Positions 20,322-29,791 of a stretch of DNA of 64,000 bases are shown piece by piece (positions within the stretch are counted from its first letter, which is position 1; every line of letters starts with the position of its first letter). The notes beneath the pieces are model-generated. The model ran no database searches. It was given only the letters and a program-made list of their open reading frames with translations, and was not told where the DNA came from. The stretch comes from Ottelia alismoides (taxonomy: Eukaryota > Streptophyta > Magnoliopsida > Alismatales > Hydrocharitaceae): positions 1 through 64,000 of the forward strand of contig JAZKJV010003366.1 of NCBI GenBank assembly GCA_037367405.1, in the 5' to 3' direction. The position numbers and the translations under genes are program-made.

Positions 20322-20404
20322 GTGGTAAAAGTACAACAATCCCATTAGGGCACTGCGCGTAAAATATCAACACCCTTTTAGCAGAACTTCCCTTGTTCTT
20401 CAAC

Positions 20405-20433
20405 AAAAAAGGATACCCGAAGGTATCCTTTTT
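20405..20433 (-). terminator. rho-independent terminator for the DUF3078 gene
   Basis: Stem AAAAAGGATACC, loop CGAA, stem GGTATCCTTTTT. It lies 20 bases downstream of the stop of the minus-strand DUF3078 gene and upstream of the helicase start. Confidence 0.8.
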
Positions 20434-20451
20434 AACGGCGGTGTAGTAATC

Positions 20452-21417
20452 CTATTTAGCCGGTTGGTTGCTGATTCCGTATAAAATCCCCAATGCCAAT
20501 ACTTGGGAATACTGCACATCGGCATCCTGATCATAATCGTAAAGCAATACCCCTGAGAGGTTCACATTGATATACTTATTCACTTTTGCAGTAAGATTCG
20601 CATCCAAGCGGTGTACAATTCCTTGTCCGTTGAGTTTCTCGTAATCCGCAACAGCCATGTAACGCGCTCTCAGGAAAATGTTCTTCATGATTTCCTTGTC
20701 GAAATTGGCCACAAATTGAAACACGATCTGGTTACGGATTTCTTCTCCCCTTTTCACTCCGTATAACTCATTGTACTTTGCGTCTGTTGGTGCATACTTA
20801 TCATACAAGGTTTGATCCAATACAAATGTTTGACGCATGGCACCCACACCAAATTGTGCCGTAAAATAGGTTACCGGTTTATACTCAATACCCAAGGCCT
20901 CTGTAAGGTACGCGGGCGACATCAAACCAGAAATCCGTCGGGATTGTTCTGCCTCCGATTTCCTTTCCGAGTGAATCCTTATTGAAAAAGTACTCGAAAC
21001 CGGCATCAAACTGACTCATAAAGTTAACCGATGCAAATGCATTCCAGCTATTGTGCAGTCGATACGCAAATTTGGATTCAAAGAAAATACGATCGGCATT
21101 TTTACGAACCTCTTGTCCTTTATTTTGCAAAGTTCCGTAAAGCAATTGAAGATCATTATTCCACTCAGCTTTATCCCATTTACGGTTAGCTTTCCCATTC
21201 ATAAAAGCACTGATAGCAACTGAGTTTACACCCCCAGCTTTCCAGTTTTCGCTGTAAGAGGCTTGATTAAGGTTGAGTCCGTTTGCATTTCCAGGTTCCA
21301 AGGTTTTGGAGGTGCAGGTGGTGCAGGAGGAGCAGGTGGCGGTGGAGCAGGGTCTGTTTGTGCACTGGCTACGAAAACCATCGGTACCAATGCGAGTGTG
21401 AGTAGAACTTTATGCAT
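20452..21417 (-). CDS. DUF3078 outer-membrane protein (frame breaks)
   Basis: About 320 residues from the ATG at 21417. A signal peptide (KVLLTLALVPMVFVASAQ) is followed by a striking Pro/Ala linker (PAPPPPAPPAPPAPPKPW). The DUF3078 core then begins NLNQASYSENWKAGGVNSVA and runs through alternating strands typical of an outer-membrane barrel (KFAYRLHNSWNAFASVNFMS, KYINVNLSGVLLYDYDQDAD). The family is widespread in Bacteroidota and its function is unknown. Breaks lie near 21295 and 20930. It has its own terminator. Confidence 0.82.
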
Positions 21418-21479
21418 AACTATTTATTTTTCGGAAGCAAATATGGCTCCCTGTTTAAACTAATGTGTCAAAACTTCAT

Positions 21480-22024
21480 TTAACGGTATAACTCCGGCAG
21501 ACGAACCGCTTTTACAAACCTTCGCTTGTAATACAAGTAATCCAAGCGGTCGATTCTAACCCCCTCACTTGTGCTGGAATGAATAAACCGAACCGGTTCG
21601 CCTTTCTCTGATATAACAATACCTACATGTCCGATTCGCCTGCTTTCCTGCTTCTGCCTTTAAACAAAATCAGATCTCCCTTGCGGATGTTTTCCTTGGG
21701 TACACTTACACCAACCAGTCCTTGTCCGGCAGAAGTGTGTGGCAACTTGATATTGAAGTGCTTAAAAACGGTCATGGTATAACCTGAACAGTCGAAACCT
21801 TTGGCACCCGTACCTCCTCTGCGATAGCGATCCCCGATGAATGTGTAGGCATACTGAATAAGGCTATCTATTCGTGTATTCGGCTTAACTACAGTTATTT
21901 TCTGGCTTACAGCAGTATCTTTGGGGACTTCCAGGGTATCATCTTCAACCACCTGAGCCTCAACATCCTTCAAAATCAATGAAGAGACTAGTAAAATCAA
22001 TATATACCCGATCTGAACCCGCAT
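21480..22024 (-). CDS. NlpC/P60 family cell-wall hydrolase (one frame break)
   Basis: About 181 residues from the ATG at 22024. A signal peptide (IGYILILLVSSLILKDVEAQ) is followed by an NlpC/P60 cysteine peptidase domain that cleaves peptidoglycan stem peptides. The catalytic cysteine is in GFDCSGYTMTVF. The histidine is in RIGHVGIVIS, which lies beyond a break near 21627. The C-terminus reads VKAVRLPELYR with a TAA at 21480-21482. The periplasm or outer-membrane face is the expected site. It is divergent from bamD. Confidence 0.88.
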
Positions 22025-22134
22025 GAATGAACAAGGTAAAACCACCCACTAAAAAAAGAAAATAAACCCATCAAATTTGCCCCTAACAACTTATGAATCA
22101 GTTCATAAATTTTCACAAACGACCTGTTTGGCAC

Positions 22135-22164
22135 TTGACAAAGGAGAATAATGCCCTAATTTTG
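22135..22164 (+). promoter_or_regulatory. Bacteroidota-type promoter for the bamD operon
   Basis: TTG at 22135-22137 and TAATTTTG at 22157-22164 are separated by 19 bases. The second box is a perfect TAnnTTTG. The bamD start lies 12-15 bases downstream. Confidence 0.5.
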
Positions 22165-22175
22165 TTCGTTCTAAC

Positions 22176-23021
22176 ATGATGAATCAACGCATATTCCTGT
22201 CGCTAAGCCTCATTTTACTGATCATTTCATCCTGCAGTAAGTACCAGCGTGCACTTAAAAATCCGGATGTTAATAAGAAGTTGGAAATGGCGATGAAGTA
22301 CTACGATAAAAAAGATTACTACCGAGCTTCTACCTTATTTGAGCAGTTGCAGGATAACTTTAACGGGACAGCTATGGCCGAAAAAGTAATTTACTACAGT
22401 GCGTATTGTAACTACGGCCTTCAGCAATATTTATTAGCGGGCTTTCAATTCAAAAGCTATTTCGAAAACTTTCCTTCGGGTGTTTATGCAGAGGAGGCTC
22501 TTTATATGACTGCTTACTGCCAATACTTGGAATCACAGGCATACTATCTTGATCCTACAGATACCCAAAAAGCGATTGAAGGAATCAAGTTGTTTGTGAA
22601 TGTATATCCCGATAGTAAGTATATCCCGGAGTGCAATACCTTATTGGATAAACTTCGGGCTAAGCTATCATACAAGGCTTATCGCAATGCCAAGTTGTAT
22701 TACAATATTGGTGAATACAAAAGCGCCATTGTTGCTTTGCCCAATGTAGTCAAAGACTTTCCTGAGACTCCTTATAAAGAAGAACTGGATTTCCTCTATG
22801 TAAAATCATATTACTTACTGGCCAAAGGAAGTATTGAGGATAAACAAGAAGAACGCTACAAAAGTTATTTTCCTGCTTACGAAGACTTCAAGTCGGAATA
22901 TCCCGATAGTAAGTACTTAAATGAATTAACTGCTTTAAAAGTTAAAACCGAAGCCGCCATCCAAAAATTGGAGAAACGTAAAACGGTTAAAGAAAAACAA
23001 TCTTTATTCAACCTGAACTAA
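22176..23021 (+). CDS. bamD: outer membrane protein assembly factor BamD
   Basis: 281 residues, the usual length. It is an essential lipoprotein of the BAM complex that folds barrel proteins into the outer membrane. A lipoprotein signal (LSLILLIISSCSKYQ) has the acylated cysteine near residue 20. Five TPR-like helix pairs follow, seen in KKDYYRASTLFEQLQDNF, QQYLLAGFQFKSYFENFPSG, EEALYMTAYCQYLES and DFPETPYKEELDFLYVKSYY. The frame is intact. It leads the cluster bamD-rpoZ-coaBC-DUF4835, the standard Bacteroidota arrangement. A second ATG three bases in is an equally good start. Confidence 0.93.
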   Translation: MMNQRIFLSLSLILLIISSCSKYQRALKNPDVNKKLEMAMKYYDKKDYYRASTLFEQLQDNFNGTAMAEKVIYYSAYCNYGLQQYLLAGFQFKSYFENFPSGVYAEEALYMTAYCQYLESQAYYLDPTDTQKAIEGIKLFVNVYPDSKYIPECNTLLDKLRAKLSYKAYRNAKLYYNIGEYKSAIVALPNVVKDFPETPYKEELDFLYVKSYYLLAKGSIEDKQEERYKSYFPAYEDFKSEYPDSKYLNELTALKVKTEAAIQKLEKRKTVKEKQSLFNLN

Positions 23022-23038
23022 TTTTAATCTTTATCAAT

Positions 23039-23377
23039 ATGGCAAACATCAATTACCAAAACGTACCCACTACAACAGTTGTTCGCGACTTGCGCAAGAT
23101 GGATGAAACAACTCACAACATTTATGAATCGATTGCAATCATCAGCAAACGTGCAAACCAAATTTCTGCGCAAATGAAAGAAGAGTTGCACAGCAAGTTG
23201 CAAGAGTTTACGAACGATAGCGATACGTTAGAAGAAGTTTTCGAAAACCGTGAGCAAATTGAGATTTCATCGTTCTATGAGCGTTTACCAAAACCAACGT
23301 TAATTGCTGCGGAAGAATTCATGACAGGAAAAGTTTACCACCGCAATCCTGAAAAAGAAAACCGCGAAAAGAAATAA
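23039..23377 (+). CDS. rpoZ: DNA-directed RNA polymerase omega subunit, Bacteroidota type
   Basis: 112 residues, intact. The Bacteroidota omega is longer and diverged from the proteobacterial one. It is recognised by VVRDLRKMDETTHNIYESIA followed by IISKRANQISAQMKEELHSK; the last motif corresponds to the RANQI/RARQI helix that clamps the beta-prime subunit. It starts 17 bases after bamD and ends 3 bases before coaBC, so the three are co-transcribed. Its role is assembly and stability of RNA polymerase. Confidence 0.93.
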   Translation: MANINYQNVPTTTVVRDLRKMDETTHNIYESIAIISKRANQISAQMKEELHSKLQEFTNDSDTLEEVFENREQIEISSFYERLPKPTLIAAEEFMTGKVYHRNPEKENREKK

Positions 23378-23380
23378 TAC

Positions 23381-24583
23381 ATGCTCTCGGGCAAAAAAAT
23401 CATTCTGGGCGTTAGCGGCAGTATTGCTGCGTATAAATCTGCAAATCTGGTTCGCCTACTGGTGAAACAGGGAGCAGAGGTTAAGGTTATCATGACACCT
23501 GATGCGCATGCCTTTGTTACACCGCTTACGCTTTCAACGCTCTCCGGAAACCCTGTTCTATCACATTTTACAGAGGGTGAAAATGGCGTATGGCACAACC
23601 ATGTAGAACTTGGATTGTGGGCAGATGCCTTGCTGATTGCTCCGGCAACAGCCAACACCATCGCCAAAATGGCTCATGGTATCTGTGATAACTTATTATT
23701 AGCCACTTACCTCTCGGCACGGGGTGATGTGTTTATTGCTCCGGCAATGGACTTAGACATGTATGCCCACCCCTCTACTCAAAACAACCTTCAGTTGCTT
23801 CACCAGCATGGTGTAACAGTTTTACCGGTTGCAGAGGGTGAACTGGCGAGTGGTTTGGTTGGGAAAGGCAGGATGGTTGAACCGGAAACACTTCTTTCAT
23901 TGCTCGCAGATTATTTGGGATCCAACCAAAAACTAAAAGGGAAAAAAGTACTGGTAACTGCAGGGCCAACCTATGAAAGTATCGATCCGGTGCGATTCAT
24001 TGGGAACCACTCAAGTGGTAAAATGGGATTTGCCATTGCTGAAACATTCGCGCGCATGGGCGCTCAGGTGATATTGGTTAGTGGACCAACAGATCTCCAT
24101 ACCCAGCATGCCTCTATCAAACGTATTGATGTGCAAAGCGCCGATGAGATGTATACACAAACAGTGAAACACTTTGACAAGTCGCACATTGCGGTCATGA
24201 GTGCTGCTGTTGCTGACTACACGCCTGAAAAAGTTTCCCTCACTAAAATTAAAAAAAGCGGTGATGACCTGGTGTTAAAACTGAAAAAAACGCGGGACAT
24301 TCTAGCCGAGCTGGGTAAACGTAAAACCAAAAAACAACTGTTGGTAGGGTTTGCGTTGGAAACCGATAACGAAGTAAACAATGCCCTTAAAAAGCTCCAT
24401 GCGAAAAACCTCGATTTCATCGTTTTAAACTCGTTAAAAACAAAGGGAGCAGGTTTTGGTCACGATACAAATAAAGTCAGCATATTGCAGCGAAGCGGTA
24501 AACAGACCGACTATAAACTTAAGTCCAAGCAGGAAGTTGCCTTGGATATCGTTCAACTCATCACACAATTGCTGGATGCGTAA
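23381..24583 (+). CDS. coaBC: bifunctional phosphopantothenoylcysteine decarboxylase / phosphopantothenate-cysteine ligase
   Basis: 400 residues, the usual size. It catalyses two consecutive steps of coenzyme A synthesis. The N-terminal CoaC flavoprotein domain starts KKIILGVSGSIAAYKSANLV, with the catalytic histidine in WHNHVELG (about His74) and the APATANTIAKMAHGICDNLL segment. The FMN-contact motif reads PAMDLDM where many families have PAMN. The CoaB domain starts at about residue 188 (KGKKVLVTAGPTYESIDPVR) and includes NHSSGKMGFAIAE and VGFALETDNEV. The stop overlaps the start of the next gene (ATGCGTAA), so they are translationally coupled. Confidence 0.95.
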   Translation: MLSGKKIILGVSGSIAAYKSANLVRLLVKQGAEVKVIMTPDAHAFVTPLTLSTLSGNPVLSHFTEGENGVWHNHVELGLWADALLIAPATANTIAKMAHGICDNLLLATYLSARGDVFIAPAMDLDMYAHPSTQNNLQLLHQHGVTVLPVAEGELASGLVGKGRMVEPETLLSLLADYLGSNQKLKGKKVLVTAGPTYESIDPVRFIGNHSSGKMGFAIAETFARMGAQVILVSGPTDLHTQHASIKRIDVQSADEMYTQTVKHFDKSHIAVMSAAVADYTPEKVSLTKIKKSGDDLVLKLKKTRDILAELGKRKTKKQLLVGFALETDNEVNNALKKLHAKNLDFIVLNSLKTKGAGFGHDTNKVSILQRSGKQTDYKLKSKQEVALDIVQLITQLLDA

Positions 24584-25478
24584 ACTTATTGTTCTCATTG
24601 CCCTTGTTTTAACTGGTATTACCTCTTCACATGCACAGGAACTATTGTGTCAGGTAAAGGTACTAGACAACCAGATTCAGCTTTCCGATAAAAGAATTTT
24701 TCGCTCCCTGGAACAAGCCTTAACCGAGTTTATGAATACCCGGATCTGGACAACCGAAAAATTTCAGCCAAACGAACGTATCGAATGCAATATTCAAATT
24801 GTTTTAAGCGCATACGACGTCAGATCGAATAAATTCAACGGAACCATGCAGGTTCAAAGCACACGTCCGGCATTCGCTACAACTTACAATTCGGTACTGT
24901 TCAATTTTTTGGATGAAAACATCGAGTTTGAATTTATCGAATTTCAACCATTGATCTTTAATGAGAACTCCTTTTCAGGAAACCTGACCTCGTTGATGGC
25001 ATTTTATGCGTATTACATCATTGGGCTTGACTTCGATAGTTTTGGACCTTTAGGTGGAACACCTTATTTTCAAAAAGCACTTCAGGTTGCGAATGCCGCA
25101 CAAACATCGGGACTATCGGGATGGCAGCCTTTTGAACGAAACCTGAGGTCACGTTTTAACCTGATTGACAACATACTCAACGAGCGTTTTCGTCCAATCA
25201 GGGATGCCTATTATAAATACCACCGGCAAGGAATGGATGTGATGACAAAAACACCGGATATTGCACGTAAACAGATTTATGAGAGCCTTCAATTGGTACA
25301 AAAAGTATTTAAAATCGCTCCGAATACGGTAATGCTTATTATGTTTTTCGAAGCCAAAAGTGATGAGTTGGTGAACATTTACAAAAACGCACCACCTATC
25401 GAAAAGCCCAAGGTGATTGAGCTATTGAATGAGATCAATATTGCCAATATCACCAAATATGAAAAGATTAAGCAATAA
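24576..25478 (+). CDS. DUF4835 family secreted protein
   Basis: 300 residues. The true start is the ATG at 24576 inside the end of coaBC, giving a signal peptide (KLIVLIALVLTGITSSHAQE). The family signature includes LLCQVKVLDNQIQLSDKRIF, YNSVLFNFLDENIEFEFIEF and the long FNENSFSGNLTSLMAFYAYY stretch. The C-terminal half is helical (YYKYHRQGMDVM). Its function is unknown; in Bacteroidota it regularly follows coaBC and precedes recN. Here recN is not adjacent and the cluster ends at a terminator. Confidence 0.9.
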   Translation: MRKLIVLIALVLTGITSSHAQELLCQVKVLDNQIQLSDKRIFRSLEQALTEFMNTRIWTTEKFQPNERIECNIQIVLSAYDVRSNKFNGTMQVQSTRPAFATTYNSVLFNFLDENIEFEFIEFQPLIFNENSFSGNLTSLMAFYAYYIIGLDFDSFGPLGGTPYFQKALQVANAAQTSGLSGWQPFERNLRSRFNLIDNILNERFRPIRDAYYKYHRQGMDVMTKTPDIARKQIYESLQLVQKVFKIAPNTVMLIMFFEAKSDELVNIYKNAPPIEKPKVIELLNEINIANITKYEKIKQ

Positions 25479-25483
25479 ACAAA

Positions 25484-25508
25484 AAAGGCATCCCTGAGGA
25501 TGCCTTTC
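25484..25508. terminator. bidirectional terminator between DUF4835 gene and trxA
   Basis: Stem AAAGGCATCC (25484-25493), loop CTGA, stem GGATGCCTTT (25498-25507), flanked by A and T runs. It separates two convergent genes. Confidence 0.85.
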
Positions 25509-25529
25509 TTGCTGTGATTCATTATATGG

Positions 25530-25850
25530 TTAAGCCATTTGTGCTTCGAGCTTATTTGCCAAAACATGTTTGGGTACAGCTCCAACCTGCTTATCAACCA
25601 GTTTACCGTCTTTGAAGAACAACAAGGCAGGAATGCTCATGATACCGTAATCCGTTGCCACCTTAGGGTTGAAGTCAACGTTTACTTTACCAATAACTGC
25701 TTTGCCATCGTATTCTTTTGCCAACTCTTCTACTACAGGACCTACCATGCGGCATGGACCACACCATTCTGCCCAAAAATCAACCAATACCGGTTTTCCT
25801 GATTTCAGCACTACTTCCTCGAAGTTGCTGTCTGTTATTTCTAATGCCAT
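25530..25850 (-). CDS. trxA: thioredoxin
   Basis: 106 residues, a classic cytoplasmic thioredoxin. The redox pair is Cys30 and Cys33 in WAEWCGPCRMVGP, and the cis-proline is Pro74 in SIPALLFFKDG. Asp and Lys of the buried charge network (VDFWAEWC; IGKVNVD) are in place. It reduces disulfides in ribonucleotide reductase and other proteins with thioredoxin reductase. The frame is intact, and it is a single gene between terminator and dnaE. Confidence 0.96.
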   Translation of the reverse strand: MALEITDSNFEEVVLKSGKPVLVDFWAEWCGPCRMVGPVVEELAKEYDGKAVIGKVNVDFNPKVATDYGIMSIPALLFFKDGKLVDKQVGAVPKHVLANKLEAQMA

Positions 25851-25956
25851 TTTATATTTAGTTAAGTATTATTCCTATTGCAATTTAAGTACCCTTTTCG
25901 GTTTTTGAAACAATTTGGCAGTGAGGTAGCCAACCAATTGCTCACATTTCCACAAA

Positions 25957-28900
25957 TCAGTTGATTTTGTATTCAATATCCATTCCTTCCAGTGTTTTGG
26001 CGAGGTCATTTTCAAAATTCACCTTATACCTGCGGCTGACCGTGTTTACCATCAGTTTTTGCTCCTCATCAATGATGTTTAACTTCAGAATTGCATTTCC
26101 ACTGTATTGTTGCATGAGCTGCTGGAACTGCTGCAAAAAACCGTTCTTTAACTTCGATGAACGAAGGGTAAGTGTGACTTTATTCAGCAGTTTTTCACGG
26201 ACTTCAGCCAGCAGCATGATTTGATTCACCTTAAACTCAAACTGATCCGGACTTCTGAACCCAGGGCGCATACTGCCCTTAATATAAAGCATTCGACCAA
26301 TTTCCAGAAAGTGTTTAAAGCGCAAGAAATCTTCACTCCACATGGTAATGCGGATATTGCCTGTATAGTCTTCTAAGGTAAAACTGCCATAAGGCTTGCC
26401 ATTTTTTCCTAATCGTTCAAAAACATCTGTCACCACCCCGGCGATATTGAGGTCTTTATTCTTAAACTCTTCCACCCTACTCATCTCTGTGACATTAAAA
26501 TAATTGAATTCAAGCTTAAAATCATCCAGCGGGTGACCACTCAGGTACATTCCGATGACCTCCTTCTCTTTGGCCAGTTTGGTAATTAAGGGCCAAGGTT
26601 CACAAGGAGGAACCGTCGGCTCTGTTAAGGTAATCATTTGGGTTCCTCCGAACAACGACTGCTGATTGGCAGATTCATTGTTCTGGATATTCGAACCATA
26701 TCGAATCGCCTTTTCCAGTAAGTTGGGCTCATCACTTGTCTCCGGAAAGAAAAACTGTGCCCTGTGCAGGTTCGCAAAACAATCCAGCGCGCCACCGAGT
26801 GCTAAGCCTTCAAGTGTCTTCTTATTCACTGCACGCAGGTTCACGCGTGAGGTGAGATCAAACAAGGATGTAAAAGGACCATTCAATTCCCGTTCTTTGA
26901 TGAGTTCCTCTACGGCTCCTTCGCCAACACCCTTAATAGCACCTAATCCAAAACGGATTTGGCCATTTTTGTTAACGGAAAAGTTCACCTGCGATTCGTT
27001 CACGTCAGGTCCTAAAACAGGCACACCCATTCGCCTGCACTCTTCCATGAAGAAAGTTACCTTCTCAATATTGCCTTGGTTATGTGTAAGCACACTCGCC
27101 ATGTATTCGGCAGGATAATGTGCTTTGAGGAAACCTGTTTGAAATGCCACAAAGGCATAACATGTTGAGTGGGACTTGTTAAAAGCGTAGGAAGCAAAAG
27201 CCCTCCCAATCGGTCCATACCTTTTCCAGAATGGTTTCGTCATGTCCGTTCTGTTTGGCATTTTCAATAAACTGAGGCTTGAGTTTATCGAGTGTTTTCC
27301 GATCTTTCTTTCCCATTGCCTTACGCAACACATCGGCATCTCCTTTCGAAAAATTAGCCAACTTCTGTGAAAGCAACATCACCTGCTCCTGATACACCGT
27401 AATACCATAGGTATCTTTCAAGTGCTCTTCCATCGCTTCCAGATCGTATGTTACGGGTTCTTTACCATGCTTTCGGGCAATATAATTCGGGATATAAGCA
27501 ATTGGTCCCGGACGGTATAAAGCATTCATGGCGATCAAATCCTCGAACCGGTCAGGTTTCAGATCCTTCAAGTGCTTTGCATACCCGGACTTTCAAACTG
27601 GAATGTACCATTGGTTTCTCCACGCGAGAAGAGTTCCAGGGTCTTTTTATCATCTAAAGGAATTTCATCAATATTGATCGTGATTCCATGATTTTGTTGA
27701 ATGAGTATAAGGGCATCACGAATGATGGATAGGTTTCGTAAACCCAAGAAGTCCATTTTAATAACCCCGGCGTCTTCAATCACTTTGCCATCGTATTGTG
27801 TAACCAACAGGTTTACATCTTTAACGGTAGCAACCGGAATTAAATCTGTAAGATCCTTGGGAGCGATGATGATTCCGGCAGCATGGATTCCTGTTCCCCG
27901 AACGGATCCTTCCAAAATCAAGGCCTCCTTGAGCACAGTGGCTTGAAGATCATTGCCGGCATATATCTCGCGGAGCTTTTTGACGCTGTCAATGTCCTCA
28001 CTTTGCAATCCTTCTTTATCACGCAGACTTTTATCTCCATCCAAGGGTGCATTCAACACTCGGTCCAGAGAAATACCTGGCTTTTCAGGAACCAATTTAG
28101 CCAGCATGTTTGAGTCGGCCAGCGGTAAATCCATTACACGGGCAACGTCTTTAATACTCATCTTAGCCGCCATTGAGCCGTAGGTTACAATATGAGCAAC
28201 CTGATTTTTCCCGTACTTTTCAACCACATAATCAATCACCTTCTGGCGTCCGTCATCATCAAAGTCCGTATCAATATCGGGCATCGACTTTCGATCAGGG
28301 TTTAAGAAACGCTCAAAAAGGAGGTCGTACTTGATTGGGTCAATATTGGTAATTCCAATGCAATAGGCAACCACAGAACCGGCTGCAGATCCACGACCCG
28401 GACCTATAAAAACTCCCATATCCCGGCCTGCCTGAATGAAGTCAGAAACAATCAGAAAGTATCCGGCAAAACCCATTGTGCGAATGGTGTGCAGTTCAAA
28501 TTTGATACGCTCTTCAGCCTCGGGTGTAATTTCTTTGTATCGTTCTTTGGCGCCTGTCCACGTTAGATGTTCCAGGTAATCATCCTGATTCACAAATCCC
28601 GCGGGTAATGGAAATGCCGGCAAAAGGATATCACGTTTCAGGTCGAGTAGTTCTACTTTATCAACGATGCGGTTGGTATTGTCGATGGCTTGCGGAATAT
28701 CCTGAAAGAGTTCCGACATTTCCGCTGTTGTTTTGAAATAGAATTGATCATTGGCGAAAGCAAAACGTTTTACCCTTAACAAACGTATCATCATCACTAA
28801 ATTCCTTCATGGAAGGAGTGCTTTGCTTTTCACCGGTATTAATACACAGCAAAATATCATGTGCGTTGGCATCCTTTTGATCAACATAATGAGAATCATT

Positions 28901-29534
28901 GGATGCGATGACATGTACGCCATGTTTGGCTGCCAACCGAAGCAATACTTCGTTCACCTTGTTCTGCTCCGGAATAGCGTGCCGTTGCAATTCAACATAA
29001 TAGTCTTCGCCAAACAAGTCTAACCACCATTTAAACTCCTTTTCCCTTCCTCTTCTCCCTTTCTGAGAATGGTTTTGGGAACCATTGCTCCAATACAACA
29101 GGTTGTGGCTATTAATCCTTCATGGTATTGAAGTATCAACTCTTTATCAATTCTGGGATATTTTCCATACATCCCTTCCATGTACCCCAGGGAACATAGC
29201 TTCACCAGGTTTTTTATACCCCTGCTCATTTTTAGCCAATAACAGTTGATGGAAACGTTGATCTTTATCCTCCTTGGTAAAGGTTCGCTTGTGTCGGTCA
29301 GCAACCACATAAAATTCACACCCAACAATAGGCTTCACCTTGGGCTTGCCGTCATCTCCCTTCAACTTATAAGCCTCTGCAACAAACTTAAGGCTCCAAA
29401 CATGTTTCCATGGTCGGTTAAAGCGATCGCCGGCATCTGGTCGGATGCCGCTTTTTATAAAGCTTGCCGATATCGGCCGCTCCATCCAATAAAGAGAATT
29501 GTGTATGTACGTGTAGGTGAGAAAATTGAGACAT
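25957..29534 (-). CDS. dnaE: DNA polymerase III alpha subunit (several frame breaks)
   Basis: About 1,190 residues, normal for DnaE. It is the replicative polymerase. From the ATG at 29534 it reads SQFSHLHVHTQFSLLDGA, the PHP domain start. Further landmarks are IALTDHGNMFG, VKPIVGCEFYVV, NLVKLCSLGYMEGMYGKYP, VHVIASNDSHY, the palm (GPGRGSAAGSVVAYCIGIT and the catalytic PDIDTDFDDDGR), FKPQFIENAKQNG, the RPGPIAYIPNYIARKHG motif, FNKSHSTCYAFVAFQTG, and an OB fold plus C-terminal region. Breaks lie near 29420, 29200, 29060, 28765, 27570 and 27200. Being essential, the gene is presumably intact in the living cell. Confidence 0.93.
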
Positions 29535-29572
29535 GTTAACCTCGGACAGAACACTGAATTCGGTACGGGTCT

Positions 29573-29580
29573 CAAAGCTA
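29573..29580 (-). promoter_or_regulatory. possible -7 element upstream of dnaE
   Basis: On the minus strand TAGCTTTG matches the Bacteroidota TAnnTTTG box, 38 bases before the dnaE ATG. No convincing TTTG is seen 20 bases upstream. The rest of the 257-base divergent gap holds nothing else I can name. Confidence 0.3.
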
Positions 29581-29791
29581 CAAAATGCCTTCAGAATTCC
29601 TGTAGTTGTTGAAAAATCGAAAACCGATAAGAAACACAGCGTACTAGGTGTGGAATTCTAATGCAACCAATTGCACCTGATCAGGTATCTGAACAAACAT
29701 ATTCCTGATTATCGGGTTGTTTAAGTTGGATTTTTATGAAAACTTCCATAGTTTTGGAGTTGCGAAACAATTAACAAATTATTAATACAAC

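Noticed and set aside
27568..28797. An intein or insertion splitting dnaE
   Set aside because: Adjacent frames overlap or abut with continuous DnaE motifs and no splicing-domain sequence; the total length is normal.
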